From: Hypsibius dujardini
Taxonomy: Eukaryota; Tardigrada; Eutardigrada; Parachela; Hypsibiidae
DNA length: 64,000 bases
Direction: 5' to 3'
Assembly: GCA_001579985.1 (NCBI GenBank)
Contig: LRSR01010401.1
Span: 1 to 64,000, forward strand
Shown here: piece after piece, positions 20,011 to 33,939 of the stretch
How positions within the stretch are numbered: the stretch's first letter is position 1
Layout of the letters: each line of letters begins with the position of its first letter
Translations under genes and position numbers: made by a program
Notes under the pieces: model-generated
Database searches by the model: none
Told to the model about the DNA's origin: nothing
What the model saw: the letters and a program-made list of their open reading frames with translations, nothing else

Positions 20011-21081
20011 TGAACGGACAGTCTGAATGGTTAGCTGTCGGATAACATTAGGGTGGCTGATTAGATATGAACTGACTTCCGGTTCGGAGTGCTCAAAAAT
20101 GCCAGTAACAAATAAAGAAAAATGGTGTTTGCCGGCATGTTGAACGGTTGACTAGCAAATCGTCATTCAGCGAACGAGGTGACGGTTCACTTTGCAGACT
20201 GACTATACCTTACCGTGATTACTGTGCCTGGCGATACCTTACTGTGATTTATACAATTGATTATGATAGAATAAGGGCTAAATTTTTACTGGTCGATCAA
20301 CTGTCTACAACCCAGCCCAAATGTCATTCACACGAACTCGCACTGAGCGTCCACCATCCGGACCAGCCGTCCACTATCACGACTGACCACCGTCCAATGT
20401 ACTGATTCCGTGTCTGCCACGACCATAAATTTTTTACTTAGACCTTCCAGGCTTGCAGTCAGCTACCGGTCGTTCGAAACCTATTCCAGCCGGCTAGTTT
20501 GCACGGCTCACAGTTTTTAATTTTTAACGATTCCGAGAGAAAACACCGGGTTCTTGTGGTCTTTCCACGTGCGTCCCTGCAATAAATGGTTTGATGCCGA
20601 TAGGTTGCACGCACGGCGGCATATATAATGTTACCTGCACTCCACCACAACCGGTATTTCATTGCCCCCCCCCTCTCCCCCCAAAGACGGTAAACCTATA
20701 AGATTATCCCAAGTCCCGACCGCGCGACGGACAAGGCACACTCTATTGCGTGCTGCAAGAGTGTGCTATTCACTATTGTCGGAAAGAAAACAGGGAATAA
20801 AGCCGTGAACTCAAATCACAATGACACATAGTGCCACTTGATGCCGCGCGACGGTTTCCGGTTTCATCGCGGCTCAGTCGTGCCTATGTTGACGCACCTT
20901 GTGTGTGTGGGAAAGAAAGGCTCTTGATGCGTGCCCTCCTCCACTGATGGATCGAACGTGGTTTGGTTAAGCATCAGCCGACCGCGGGAACGCAGGAGGA
21001 AATTGAATTAGTTTAGTGTGCTCAGGGGTCGCTGATTGTGTGCTCCTCGCGTATATGCGCATTCGTCCGCATTCACATTAC

Positions 21082-21084
<3 letters not shown>

Positions 21085-21146
<62 letters not shown>

Positions 21147-21162
21147 CACACACACACACACT
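21085..21162. repeat. (CA)n microsatellite
   Basis: About 75 bp of CA dinucleotides interrupted by single T substitutions. A separate CT run of about 26 bp lies downstream at 21281-21306. Confidence 0.95.
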
Positions 21163-24100
21163 CACTTCGATCTGCATATGGGAGTAAGGACCATCCTGTC
21201 CTGCATCATACAATGATTGGCATATTTAGAATTCCGTACAGACAAGAATCTTCCGAGATACAGTCACAATTTTTTCCTCCATCTCTCTCTCTCTCTCTCT
21301 CTCTCTTCGTGATTAACTTTTTTGGCAGCTTTGATGTCGTTGGGGCGTCATCCAAAAAATCCTAATTCATCATTGCTCATGATCATGACCGCGGCGGCAG
21401 GAATTAGCCAGTCACCCCGGCGGAAGATTCTGCACATGTAGAGATAGACCAATCGATACGCTGAACAGCCCACCAGGGTGTCATAATAATGTTATTGGAC
21501 ATAATTTAGTTCCGCCATGGTTGCGCTGCGATCTCTATTTTGAGTGACCTTTGACACGTTGTATTATTGGGAAAACATCCTTTTCGGTTGGGTGGGAGAG
21601 AGGTCGGAGAGAGGGGAATCAGGGGTAGGAGGGGGTGGAAATATACACCCTGTCCCTCGTGGACAATGTGATGCCAAGGAGAGCGGCGCAATCCGACGCT
21701 AGGAATGTTTTCGGCTGAACAACGAGCGACAAGACAGCGAGCTATACACGACAGCGTAGATGACGCTAATTGATCAAATCACAAGTTGAAGGGAACGTGC
21801 CTGTTGGGTGAGTTTATCAGCGCCGCCGCGTCCGTCCGTCCGTCCGGGTCCGGTGTATTAGGTGTTCATTAGGCAAATTGTGAAGTTGCGCCTGGCGGTG
21901 GGGATTTGGAGCGGGGAGCGAGTAGAGCCACAGAGGGCTCGGCTAATAAGCCAGGAACGTAGCCCGGGTTTCCGGTGTGCAATAAACATGGCGACTTTTT
22001 GCGAGATGTTCGTTTGTCTTAATCATTATAATCAAATTGTACGGGAGGTGTACAAAAGATCGACTGTATTCCTCTTAGAGAACAATCTAATGGTATAGTC
22101 CTCGCCCACCCCCCCCCCATTATGGGCCAGTTCTGTGGGCCATCAACTAACGCTTATGGTGCCCGTTATATTTAGTCCGTGATCACGCATCGCATTGGCG
22201 TACCATGTGTGGGTGTCTGACAAGCATTTCATCGCGGGATTGGCAATTTAACAAACTGACCTCAAGAAATTTGTTCGTTATGATTAAGCCAGTTCGACCT
22301 AAAATGAACAGAACAGCCGCCGCTCGCAGCCTTGCACTAAATTTAGCCCGATACTTCACACACCCCTGCCATTACTCATACGAGCACCATTAATCGTTGG
22401 CGACCGATCATTCCAGAATCCAGGCTACGTACTTTTACATACCGTGGTAAGGTTATCGAGCCCACACGCTCGGCCTGCACGGGTTATACACCACAGCTAT
22501 TGTCGGATTTGCCGACGACGTGCGCTACTTCGCTGTGCGGAAGATCGAGAGCGAGCGAGTGGGGCTGAACGATTTTTAAGCCCCTCATTTTTAAACCCCT
22601 GTCATCCACTTTGCAAACAAGGCATGATCCACCCATGAAATTGATCCAATGGCTGCGTCTCCCCTATGTGCACTTGCCCCATCATCGCTGGCGTACAAAA
22701 TCGCCCTCCTTGATAGACGTGTGGCAGGCCGGCTCTTCCCCGGTACCCTGGGTTCGCGGTGTTTTCCCGAGGCCAGAAAATAGAAAGAGAGAGAGAGCCA
22801 TCCATATAGAAAAGGGCGGGAGAGTGGGACCGCAAAAAGAGCGCTCGAGCTACGCTGACGTTTGCACTTGGGGGGATTTTAATTTGGGTAATCCCAAGCC
22901 CCCTGCTGACGAGGCCAGGCAGTATTATTAGGGATCCCGGGATGTATAGCCCGCCTGTGCGTTGATACACTAAACTGACGCGTGGTGGTGGCCACATCAC
23001 TCTCAACAGTATACGTGCCATATATGTGAACGCATATCGAGACCATTAAAATTGCCGGGAAATGATGCAGAGGACACATACATTCATGTCGTCGTCGCGA
23101 CCAATCTCATTAAATTACACTAGGCGTGCTGGGTGTAAGAGGTCGCGCGTGATTGTCTCGGGGTCTTCGTGCGATTTTAGCGACTGATGTTTCTTCACTC
23201 TTCCTCTGCGCTGTAGGAGTTCACATCGCGATTTGGCGTACCAAAAAGATTGTCCCCATGGCGGCGGTGAAATAACCAGTCATATTCCCCGATTTTATGG
23301 ACCTTATTTATGTGAGTCCCGATAGATGTGCCTGCTGATCCCTCCTTGGTATCCGCTGCTCCCATAATCGCCCGGTCGGGTGCCAACCCATCCTCGACCG
23401 ATTGCTATTATACGAAGGCATCATCAACTATAGCTGCAGCTGAAATTACATTGTGGGTCCACCTCTTCCTATATTCTCAGTGTGCAACGGAAATAATTTC
23501 ATTTGCCCGTGATTTTATGGAACTATGCTAGGTAAGGTAACTCACGCAAGGAGAATTAGTCAAGCGTGAAATTGTTGCGGCACTGTGCTCAATTACGGTA
23601 ATAATTGTGGCAGTCGCTGCGCACGGGAAGTTAAAAAGTCAGACATGGAACACTGCGCTCAGGGCTCAAGGAATTTAATTTCTTCCTTTGGCATAAAAAT
23701 ACCGGTACGGACCCTGTTCACCAATCGAGAAAGAACGGTGCCTGGGCGCCAAAACTTCAGCCAGTTAAAATTATTTAGGCATTAAGAATTAATTATACAT
23801 ACAAAACAAGGCGAGGGTGGGTGGGAGATTAATAATCGAAAAAATACGCGGAGATTTGATCACTCGCAAGAGAAGGGTCAAGAATGAAAAGTGAAACTGC
23901 AATAGCTGCCGCCGTCTAACCCGGCGAACGCCACTAGAGTCGGTCGGCTGGGTTTTTTGTTCTGCTGAACAAGCGGTGGAAGAGAGGCGGCTGCAGTATA
24001 TGGTCCGGTTGGTCCGCCGGTGTGGCGTACTTTTCAATTATACGCCGATTTCTCGGTGAGTAATCTTTACCCTTAAGGGCGCGCACATAATGAGAAGAAG

Positions 24101-26714
24101 GAGCGAAGAGTTGCCGGATGAAAAATAGCTATCAAGGGGTGAGGAAATTCCAATTGGAGCTCCAGACGACAGGGTGATTGATTTCCGTAATTTCACACTG
24201 GCTCCTGTGCACTGGCTGCATACAATATTATTCCCTGTCTGTGGTGTGGCGATTATGTTCGTGTTAATTGTGGTTGACTAATTTTCGCCTCTTGCATAGA
24301 TAGATATATTGATGGATGTCGGTGAACGTGAGCGTGACCGCGATTTAATGAGAATTAAATGACTTCGGAGAAGAAATTATGTGGTTCGTTTAACAACAGG
24401 CATCGGGCATCCGGTTCCGCTGACTTTGTTCGCTGAGCGCGTGTGTGTGCTTAGACATCCGTCCGTCCGTTGGAATGATATACGGAGGAAGACGGTTGAC
24501 TTGAGGAGAGATGCGCGTCATTCTTTCGAAGTTAATTAAAAACTGCTTAAGTGTACAGGCGGGTAGACGGAGGAAGAAATTGAAATACCAGCAACTGTCA
24601 AAATCTTACCGCCTGTTATGAAGTCACAACAGCTAGTGTCCTCTGTCCGTTCACTCAGTTTACGAGTCTCGTTTGATGCGCGGGGGATAGACCAGACATT
24701 TCAACCTTCATCAGACTTATTCTGTTCTCGAACAACAAAGAAAATGAAACGTTAAACAGTAGTGTAGTTTCCTGTCTTGTCTGTAATCTTATTATAATTG
24801 CATGCAGACAGGTTCATTCATAAGAGTTTTCATCGTTTTCAGCATTAAAAGTACCAAAAAAATATATTAAATTCAGGAGTGTAAGAGTTGTTGGAAAGCA
24901 CCAAGACAGCAATGGCGCCCGCACTCTTACCTCGCACCGTGTAGGATCTTACATATACCTAATCTTAGCCTATGCAACTTAAATTTTTACTTCTGGTAAG
25001 GGTCCGCGAAGCTTCTAGTCATGAAACAAGACGAGCGCTGATAGTGCTTTTCCTGTCCAAACTTTGCATCAATTTATTCCTGTCCAGAATCATATTGATG
25101 TTTATAACCCCAACCCTTGTTTGTGGTGGGATCCGATTGCGCGGGAAAGACTGCCTGGGTTCTGGCGATCAGGTCGAAAGAGCCAGTCTGTCTGCGTGAT
25201 GTAGTCCATTTCAGTCTGAACGAAACTGCCTCCCCAAGTCCATCCTGTGCATTTTGCGCCATCTAACTCGCAATTCAAGATTAATGTATATTTTATACTC
25301 AACGTGTGAAAGCTCTCGGTGGTTAAAGCTTGTTTGTTTAATAGACCGGGCCGCATCGCGCGGATGTGTCGCAGCAAAACTAAAAACGTCATTTGCAAAA
25401 TAAACAGACCACGCTTCATCGGATAAACGCGCGGGGCACCGAAAATGTCCTAATGGATTATTTTTATTGGTTGAGCAAACGCGCAATGGACGAGCCTAGT
25501 GGTAAGGCCTAATCAAATCGTAGACGGTGAATCGACCTGTAGCTGCAGGCAAGGGAGGAGTGCAACCACGACCCCAATCCGTGAGCGGGGAGAGTGAGAG
25601 CGAGAGAGGTCATATCTTCAGGCCACATCATCAGAGAGGGCGGGTTAAACTCGCTGAAAAAAAACCACCAAGAAAGGGCAACCGGTTCTCCCATCGGACC
25701 TGCAGCAATTAATGACCAAATGGCTTCGTGATGCACATTTTCACGAGTCACCATGGATGGGTCCTGATTTATATGGGACCCTTGAGCATTTCATCGAGCT
25801 CCACGCTACATGTAGATATGGATGTCTTTATTAGTATTGCCAATGCACACTGCATGCACGATCCACAGGCTCCCGTAGCACACTCTACGAGAACGCTCTT
25901 CCCCAGGCCGGGAACATTCCCCCTGGCCGATAGAGATGATGGTGGACCACGTTTTGATTATTGACTCTAAAAGGCGGATTTGGCACGCGCTACGTTGGGA
26001 TATAGACTTCTAGGAAGAGTTAAAGAATGCTTTGACGTTTTGTGTTTAATGGAGAGAACCCATGGTCGTGATATAATTTCCCAGAAACCGGCGAGTCCGA
26101 TGTAGGCACGAACATACTCCTGGCACGAACATAGTCCTTGCAGCGGTACCTGCTTGGCCCTTTTAGCGGATCAGTGGGACTTGTAGTCGATGTTCGATGG
26201 CAAGAATTCGGTTGACTGTTAACTGTGATTTGAAATTATATAAACTTGACTAATTCCGGCACAGGAGATATGTCTTACCATACTTGTCTTACCATACAAT
26301 GACTTGTCTTACCATACAGGTACGAATGCGGCCTGGAGTTTGATTGTCCAGTGAAATGCTTCCGTTCACTTACAAATTCTACCAGGGGGAGTTCGATTTA
26401 ATTGAGATCACATGATACAAGAGGAGATTCTTATCTTATAAGTCGGATTTTACTTATACGTTTTACGACCCCGCCCCCTCGAGAAGCCTAGAGGCGCCAA
26501 AACTTTTGCCGATCGGGTTGCTCCCATGTTTGTTGTGCGGCTTTTGGGTGCCATATGCCTGCCATCCCCCTATGACAACAAATCTCGCGAGCTCTGCTGG
26601 AAACACAACAGTCTGTTGAGTTTCCAGTTACACAGTACATACATCAACAGGAGTTTTTCCAATAAAGCATTAACCACCATCGTGACTTATACAGGCCGTC
26701 GAATACCCTGTTGG

Positions 26715-26835
26715 ATCTGATGACAGGAAGGGGAGGAAGATTGGGAGGGATGGGGATAGGCAGGAGGGATGGTGATAGGCAGGAGGGATGGGGATAGGGA
26801 GGAGGGATGGGGATGGGGATGTGGTGGTGGATATA
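26715..26835. repeat. Purine-rich tandem repeat (AGGAGGGATGGGGATAGG)
   Basis: About five units of 24-25 bp on the theme AGGAGGGATGGGGATAGG; the strand is almost pure purine. Such tracts can form G-rich or triplex structures, but no function is evident. Confidence 0.8.
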
Positions 26836-27561
26836 TATGTGGATAGGCACTCGAAAGTAAAGATATCATTGAAAAGCTGACTGACTAGTCCGGATATCCC
26901 GACTGCCGAAAGGGTTACTCGAGGTTCTGAGTTTATTGAATTTTATGAGCTTTACATCCTGTGTTCTGCACTTCACACACACAGACGCGCGTCTCTTTTG
27001 CTTCCTTTATTCTCCCCAGATTCAGGCTATACTAATACGAGCCGCTCAGGCAGCCTAGGCAGACATGCAGGAACCCAGGCAGACATGCGGGAACCCATGC
27101 GCTCGCTCATTCTCAAAGCAGCGCGACAGGGTCTGGCTGTGGGGATATTACTGATGATGACACAGCAGGAGCAGTGATGGCTGTTTGGTATGCAGACAAT
27201 AATGTCGTCCTGACCCGGTTATCGCCAGGGATGGGAAGAAAGGAACGAAAAGGAGAGGCCTAAAAAACGGCTGCTTCCGGCGGGACTGCCGTATGGTTTG
27301 TTTTAAGTGAAGCGACCGTCGGTCCGTCCGTGGCACGATATATGCGTAGACGGGAGGACCGTGCTGCCGTGCCGCGCTGCATGTAAATATATCTGCGAGC
27401 GGATAATTTGAAGCTGACAGGGAACACTCACGCGGGGTACAGTCTCCGGGGCACAAAAAAGTCAGCAATGATCTTCGCCGAAATGGCCGGCTCACCAGGG
27501 ATAAAATGTTTATCTTCTACACTACTTTTTTGATAATCAACGCACACATGCACGCACTGAC

Positions 27562-27562
<1 letters not shown>

Positions 27563-27634
<72 letters not shown>
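27563..27634. repeat. (CA)n microsatellite
   Basis: An almost perfect CA run of about 70 bp in the gene-poor interval. Confidence 0.95.
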
Positions 27635-27638
<4 letters not shown>

Positions 27639-27967
27639 TCATTTCCTCCTTGCTTGTGCCCCATGATGGATTCGGGAATAAGCCCCAGACAAGCGCATAA
27701 AACGTTACAAGACAAGATCGATTAATGTGATCTTGGATCACGAAAGGAAACTGTCAGCGTCCAACACGCCGGAAAATTAAAGACCCAGACTATTACCGGC
27801 GTGTAAATTGTGTTTTTATGAAGGTGACAATACTGCAGAATTAAAAGCTTCCAAAGCACGACTGAGGATTGAGAGACTTTGTAGTGCAGTTTGCTGACCG
27901 TGTAAGCTTCTCATTAAACTGCCATTGGACTCAATAGGCACGGAGGAGAATTGTGAAGAGCTCAAAT

Positions 27968-28115
27968 TGAAATAGATAGACAATCAGATAGTCACGGAGG
28001 CAGCTAAACAGACAGATAAAAAGACGAACAGACATGGAGGCAATTAAGCAGATAGATAGACAGACAAACAGATGGATGGATAGACAGACAGTCAGCCAGA
28101 CAGACAGACAGACAT

Positions 28116-28154
<39 letters not shown>

Positions 28155-28168
28155 GGACAGACAGACAA
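27968..28168. repeat. (GACA)n/(GATA)n microsatellite
   Basis: Degenerate GATA/GACA units in the left half pass into a clean ACAG run at about 28080-28155. Same motif class as the intronic tracts in ABCC, HDAC11 and GLCE. Confidence 0.85.
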
Positions 28169-29307
28169 ATGGGTTTGACAGACAAATGGGTAGGCGCATA
28201 ATTTCTCACGTATCCCGTCGTATAGAATCCGGTTTGTATAATTTTACGCTTGTGCCAGTGTCGTTCGGAATCTTGCCGACAGCCCCGCGGCACCCGACGT
28301 GAAATTGACATCTCTTGGTAAATATGAATTCACAAGAGGATGGTATGTCTAATCTGTTAACGCAAAATACACACACATGCTTGTGTTCTGCGCCTCTCGT
28401 CTTTTGTCTGTTCGTACTGCGCAGAGGCGCTACCAAAAATCAACAAAAGGTCAAGAGAAGGACGGACCTTGTTCTTAGACGTTCAAAGATCCATCCTTGC
28501 AGGCTGCGGGCACTAACGAGATTTGAAAGGAGCTGAACCTTTCCTTTATCACAGATAAATTGTCATACTACTGCTTCGATCATATCGATCTCCATTTCCT
28601 GCTCTCTCCTCCTTGCCACACAAATACCCATTTCCGTGTTTTTGCATGCTGCGCGCCCTGCGGAATTGTGACTTCCCATCACAAGTAAAAGGGCGGGCTA
28701 GACACTTCGGATAAAAGGGCTCTCCTTCAGCCCACCCTCCTTATAGTGTGATGCGACTTACTGTACAGTACGTGGACAGCTGCGCCCATTAAAACTAGCT
28801 CGATTCATTCCTTGCTGTTTTCGCCTTAGTATCTGCCTCTGCCTCTATCCGGATAATGTGGACTTTTGTGTGCAGACAAGCTGGCAATGGAACTTTTCCA
28901 TCCGTAAAACAAGCGATTTGTAACGACTAACGTTTGGATTATACGTGTCTCTTTTCCTTTGCTTCGGCTCTGGCATCTCGTGCATCGATGCGATGTAGTT
29001 AAATTACTGGAATATCGACCTAAGGTTCGGACTTGTGTGTTTTTATTCACGTGTGACTTGATTGGCAGGCACTTTCATCCTGAGAAGGATATCGTTTATT
29101 ATTATTTTTCTTTTTTCATTCGGAGCCGTCTTATGATGCTCACACGCTAGTATCGTAGGTCAAAGACAAACGCCGTAGTATCCCCTATTCGTAATAGGAT
29201 ATAGACAATCAAACAGTCATCTAACATACTTTTAAACACTGGCACAGACAGAGAGTCAGTGATGGAGACTTTCACGCAGAGACAGACAGATACTAATGCT
29301 GCAGTGA

Positions 29308-29408
29308 CACAGACACAGACATAGACATCAGACACAGACACAGACACAGACACAGACACAGACACAGACACAGACACAGACACAGACACAGACACAGACA
29401 CAGACACG
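29308..29408. repeat. (CACAGA)n hexanucleotide repeat
   Basis: About sixteen CACAGA units, one with a CATAGA variant, ending about 300 bp upstream of the GPCR start codon. Confidence 0.9.
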
Positions 29409-29709
29409 AAAGAAACACAGCGGTTGTAAATTCCTTAATGAAACACGAGATATGCCCCGACACGAGACATGGGCATTTATAGCATTTAAAACTAGACAGC
29501 CAGACATATGCAATCATACGATGCACGCAATATGACGTGTCAAAATACAAATGTTCTTTTCGTTTGCAGGTTTGACTTATTCATGTCTCATGTTTGGATT
29601 ACTCCATCCATCTGGCCTTATTATTCAGCGTCGTATTCTGTTTACGGAAATTTTTCGCTAATTGACACCTGACGCCTCTTAGGCTATCTGACGCGGTGCG
29701 GCATAAGAT

Positions 29710-32700
29710 ATGCCGCTTCCAGAAATGCTGTCGAAATTCGCCGTGACCCCGGCGAGTGCTCTGACGGCAGTGTTACAGAGCAGCATACCCCCGGAAGGCG
29801 ATCCCAATTTATACACGCCGGAGGACAGCCTAGAGCCGTCGGCCAACTGCACGCCCAACAGCGGCTATGACTACCAGGACGATCGCTACATGCGTCACGT
29901 CGTGAGCATTGTGGTTCCGGTGCTGTTCGGAGTGATTGTCGTCCTGGGACTAATTGGAAATGCCTTCGTAATTGCCATCGTTCTCGGCAAAAGGTCCAAG
30001 CAGCTGCGGAATAGCACCAACTTGCTCATCGTCAATTTAGCGGTAAGTGCGAAGGGAAGAGCCCTGACCGACTTTATGGCCGTGACCAAGTGACAACACA
30101 CGCCGGTTGGACCAATTGATGGGACAAGCTCGCGCGTGCAGAGGAAAAAACAGTGTGAAAATAGTACCATGCAGGCTGTTTGACCTCCAAGGGTTCACAC
30201 ACGTACACTACTAGTACCGTACCGTACTGTGACAGTACACCAAGAAAATGGACCCACAGACCCGGAGACGGTCGATTAGCCAAACGAAACGAAGAGCGTC
30301 TGATTTAATTGGGACGATGTATGCAGCACGGACATCCTTGGTGGACTCGTATCATACCCTCGAAGCAACAGAGAACTGCAATTATATATGCAGGAGCTGA
30401 GGAGTTGACTGACCGAAGCATTTCAGCGTAATATTTTTTGAGAGCATTGGATTGTCTAGTGAAAAGAACACAAAGAAAATATCTTCGGTCCGGCTTTCAT
30501 GGGTATTACAGTACATACCAAACTACAGTAAAAATATCAATATCTATCAATAGATATCAATATCTAAATATTAATAGATTAAAATAGATTAGTGTTGCTC
30601 ATGTGTGGTGCTATTTTGGTCCTTTTCAGTGCGCCGATCTGCTGTTCATAATATTCTGCGTGCCCTTTACCGCCTCGGATTACGTGGTGGGGATATGGCC
30701 CTTTGGGACGGTGTGGTGCAAAGTTGTCCAGTACCTCGTCCATGTCTGCGCGTACTCCAGCGTCTACACCCTCGTCCTCATGTCCGTCGATCGATACCTC
30801 GGTAAGGAGCATCAACTGCTGCTGCTGCAGCGTGTATATAGTCTTGACAAATCCTCGGCACAAACGGCGCTAAAACCTCGAGCTGGGGGAGACTTTCCCC
30901 GAGAAACTTTGAATTAATACCGTCTGCCTCATATTAAATTCCACGAGAGTCCCACGCGCACCACACACACTCACTTGCTTCCTTGAATAAATTTATTCCA
31001 CTTCCGTCTTCCTTCCGCGTCCTTAATCCCGCTACTTGCCGCTCCGATCGCGAGGGTTCATTTCACATTGCTTGACATTTTCTGCTTGGTAGCTATCATA
31101 TACCCGGATCGACACATCCAACCAAACCCACGAGTCTCCAACCTCTCGATCACTCCTTTGTCATTACATACAGATATAACAAGCATTGAGAACAATCCTT
31201 CACTGAACAAATGAATCTTCCCTGCATCAATACTTTACTAGTACTCTGCAAATACTTTCCTTATATGCAAAAACGGGCCTTTTCTGTGAAGGGGACAGTG
31301 CAATAAAAAAGTTGCCGAATTTCTTACTGTGATGAATAAGTGTAAACTATGGTAGTAGTTGGAGTTAATTGTGCAGCGAGCTTCTGGGCGAATGGACGGC
31401 GGTCGGCGGGACTAACGACCTTCTGCGGCGCTCAATTGGAGCATGGTCTCCTTGTGTATAATCTCTCTTCTGATAGTCAGCTGCAGTCTGCGTCAGTTAG
31501 GGGACACATTTTCACGGGCATCGTTATCTCGATTACTCGCGCAATAAAACGGCAAATAACCCCTGGCTCGGTTTCTGTCCTCTTTTTTGTGTGGTAATGA
31601 ATGGCGAGGGCCACACAATTAACGTGCTGTAACGTAGCTCATACATGTGATACATGATGTCTTTTACATGCATATGGAAATCGTCAAGCGAATTCAAACG
31701 TATTCGGCGAGACCGTAATTGGATTAACGCAAAAACTGAAAAGGCAACACGGAAATGAGGTCTCGGAATAATTAAATTACACAGTTCCCATTCCTTTCTT
31801 TCAGCGGTTGTCCATCCTATTTCGTCCATGACACTGCGCACCGAGCGCAATACCTACCTCGCTCTGGCCATCCAATGGATTGTGATAATGTGCAGGTAAA
31901 GTTATCCGTACCAATCCAAATCTCAGATATCCAATATAAATATGCCACACTTTTTTTCCTATTCTTGACAGCAACATCCCCCTGATAATTGTTCACGGAA
32001 CCTCATATAAGGTATATCCCCAGGGGAGGAGACCCCTTTTCCTGCCTGTCTATTGCAGCTTTCTAGTATTGCATAATAATAAAAGTCACACACATTCTGT
32101 TGTAGGACCTTCATGACTGTGAATGGCGAGTGCCGTGCATTTTCCAGTTTAACATCTTTGACGAGCCCTCATTTCGACTGGCTTTTCTGGGCACCTTCTT
32201 CATCCTCCCGGTCACCATTATTTCCTCCCTTTATTTCATCATGCTACGCCGCTTATGGCACGTCCAAGGACCTGTGGGCCACCGCTCGGAAGGCGGCAAT
32301 CGGTCCAAGAAGCGGGTGACCAGAATGGTCATAGCTGTCGTGGTGATCTTTGTCCTCTGCTGGTGGGTCTGTGTGTGCATCAGGTTTACACAACCGAAAA
32401 TGATTCAATAAAAACGATGCACATGAATTATAAATATTCCATAAATTATACTAAGCTGCTTACGCTTATCTTGCACAGGAGTCCGATCACCTTCATCCTG
32501 GCCCTGAAATCGCTTGCCCTCTACCCGATCAACAGCATCTCAATCCCCATCCAGATTGCCGCTCACGTCTTGGCCTACTCGAACGTCTGCCTCAATCCAT
32601 TCATCTACGCTGCCGCCCATCCCGGCTTCCGGAACAGCTTCAAGGCCATGCTGTGCTGCGGGCGTATACGATCACCGGGTCACATTAGTGGGGCTGACTT

Positions 32701-32986
32701 TGAACGGACCGATGCGACCGGAGAAACGACCGGCTTCTTACGGTCGCGCTCCGTTCGACAGTCCTCCACGTCCGGCCGAGGCGCGCGGAGTCGTGATGGT
32801 CCCGGCGGCAGCACGGCCAACCACGGCACCGTGGAACGGGAACACATCCCCCTGGCCTTTTCCGAGTCCAATCATACCAATCATACCGAAAACGGATGCA
32901 GCTTTGAAGAGGATATCAATTTCATACCGTCGACGACGCGAAAATCCGCGGCCGAGCGGCAACAGAGCAACGACAGCATTTTTTGA
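29710..32986 (+). CDS. AstAR-like: Allatostatin-A/galanin-type neuropeptide GPCR
   Basis: Class A rhodopsin-like receptor. By family it should bind allatostatin-A-like peptides and signal through G proteins in neurons or gut. Six exons join in phase to 466 codons: 29710-30042, 30630-30801, 31805-31895, 31972-32011, 32106-32362 and 32479-32986. Seven membrane segments are visible. TM1 lies at about residue 65-90, with GLIGNAFVI; TM2 has ADLLFIIFCVPFTASDY; the TM3 end has LVLMSVDRYLAVVHPI (DRY motif); the TM5 region follows; the TM6 start has KKRVTRMVIAVVVIFVLCWSPI; TM7 has SNVCLNPFIY (NPxxY). WPFGTVWCKVVQYL carries the conserved ECL1 Cys and partners a Cys in ECL2 (DCEWRVPC). The N-terminus has an N-glycosylation site (NCT). 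The long Ser/Arg/Gly-rich tail ends DSIF. Insect and nematode AstA receptors are the best match I remember; a galanin- or kisspeptin-like call is possible. Confidence 0.88.
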
Positions 32987-33939
32987 CTTTTTAAATGAAC
33001 AATTTATGTGCAAGAAGAAAGAAATAATAATTCAATCGAGCAATCGAGTCGGAGTGTTCCAAATCGGTGTTTTTAGTCTGGTCCACGATCGCAGCCTCTT
33101 TTCCCGTTAATCCTCTGAAGAAACAACGAAGCTCCGGCCAGCCCGGAAATTGATTCCCAGAAGCTTCTTCGTACCACTTTTGTACACCTGTTTCAGTTGT
33201 CGGACTTTTTGTGTGCGTGTGTGTGTGTAGCCTTATTTGCGAATTACATGGATGTAAAGAACGTTGGTAGTGACGTAGAAAGCTAAATGTCTGCAAAATT
33301 AAAGTGCGCATAATTTCCCATCCAGATTAATCTGTATCGGCCGTCGCTTATTATGCCCGAAAACCATGTCTGTCTACTTGATTATTTACAAGTATTGGAT
33401 AAATAGAACTAGCTTTGATTAGAAGTTAAAGTTTATATTTTTATTAGAGTCTACAGAGTTTATTAGAGAGTCTCTGTACATGGTCATAAACCGAGCATAA
33501 CCGTTGACAGGTCGCGTATTGACCGCACGCACCCGTCCTGTGGGATGGGCCACCGGCCGGCAGGGGGCGCTCTGGTGCAAAGTAATCGAAAACTGATGAG
33601 TCACTGCATAGTCAGCGACCTCTTTAGTGCGCTTTTTCCAACCGTTCAATTACTCCGTTTTTTAAACATGTTCCCACAACTTATACAGTAAAAGCATCAT
33701 AAGCGTTATTTATGAGCACCACGGTTTCAGCTGCCGGTTCATATTTGATAATGTGCAAAGCACATTTATACCCTAACACACAGTTACATGTACACGAACC
33801 CCGGAGCGTATTTGCCCATTGGCTGGGAAGAATATACACAATCTGGCGACCAGGTCTTTGCAGAACTGCATCTTTACGTATCAGATGGAGACAACACCTC
33901 CCGTCCGTACCATACGGCTGTTTGTCCCGAGACAGTTCA
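32987..33939. other. 3' flank of the GPCR with a MITE fragment
   Basis: The 3' UTR of the GPCR is followed by intergenic DNA. A partial copy of the MITE-like family lies at 33534-33686. A short GT run at about 33214-33228 is the only other structure. No gene. Confidence 0.5.
33534..33686 (-). mobile_element. MITE-like element, copy 3 (partial)
   Basis: Reverse-oriented match to the right-hand half of the element at 5831-6174. It includes the terminal motif (here GTGGGATGGGCCACC), GGCAGGGGGCGCTC, the AATCGAAAAC block and CCTCTTTAGTG, and it ends inside the AAC/TTTAAAC block. The other terminus is missing. Confidence 0.7.

Larger units (their letters stand above)
18655..29709. other. Gene-poor interval of about 11 kb between ABCC and the GPCR
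   Basis: I found no exon chain matching a known protein on either strand. Open frames here are short (the longest about 140 codons at 22602-23021, minus) and show no domain. It holds several simple repeats, listed separately, and AT-rich stretches with TAATT-type motifs. It should contain the ABCC promoter and the GPCR promoter with possible 5' UTR exons. The rest could be distal regulation, noncoding RNA or a fast-evolving gene that I cannot recognise. Confidence 0.5.

Noticed and set aside
21016-21365. His/Thr-repeat frames
   Set aside because: They are translations of a (CA)n microsatellite; the same holds for 27428-27715 and 29147-29550.
22602-23021. 139-codon minus-strand frame in the gene-poor interval
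   Set aside because: No domain, no splice context, no homology that I recognise, and composition like the surrounding noncoding DNA.
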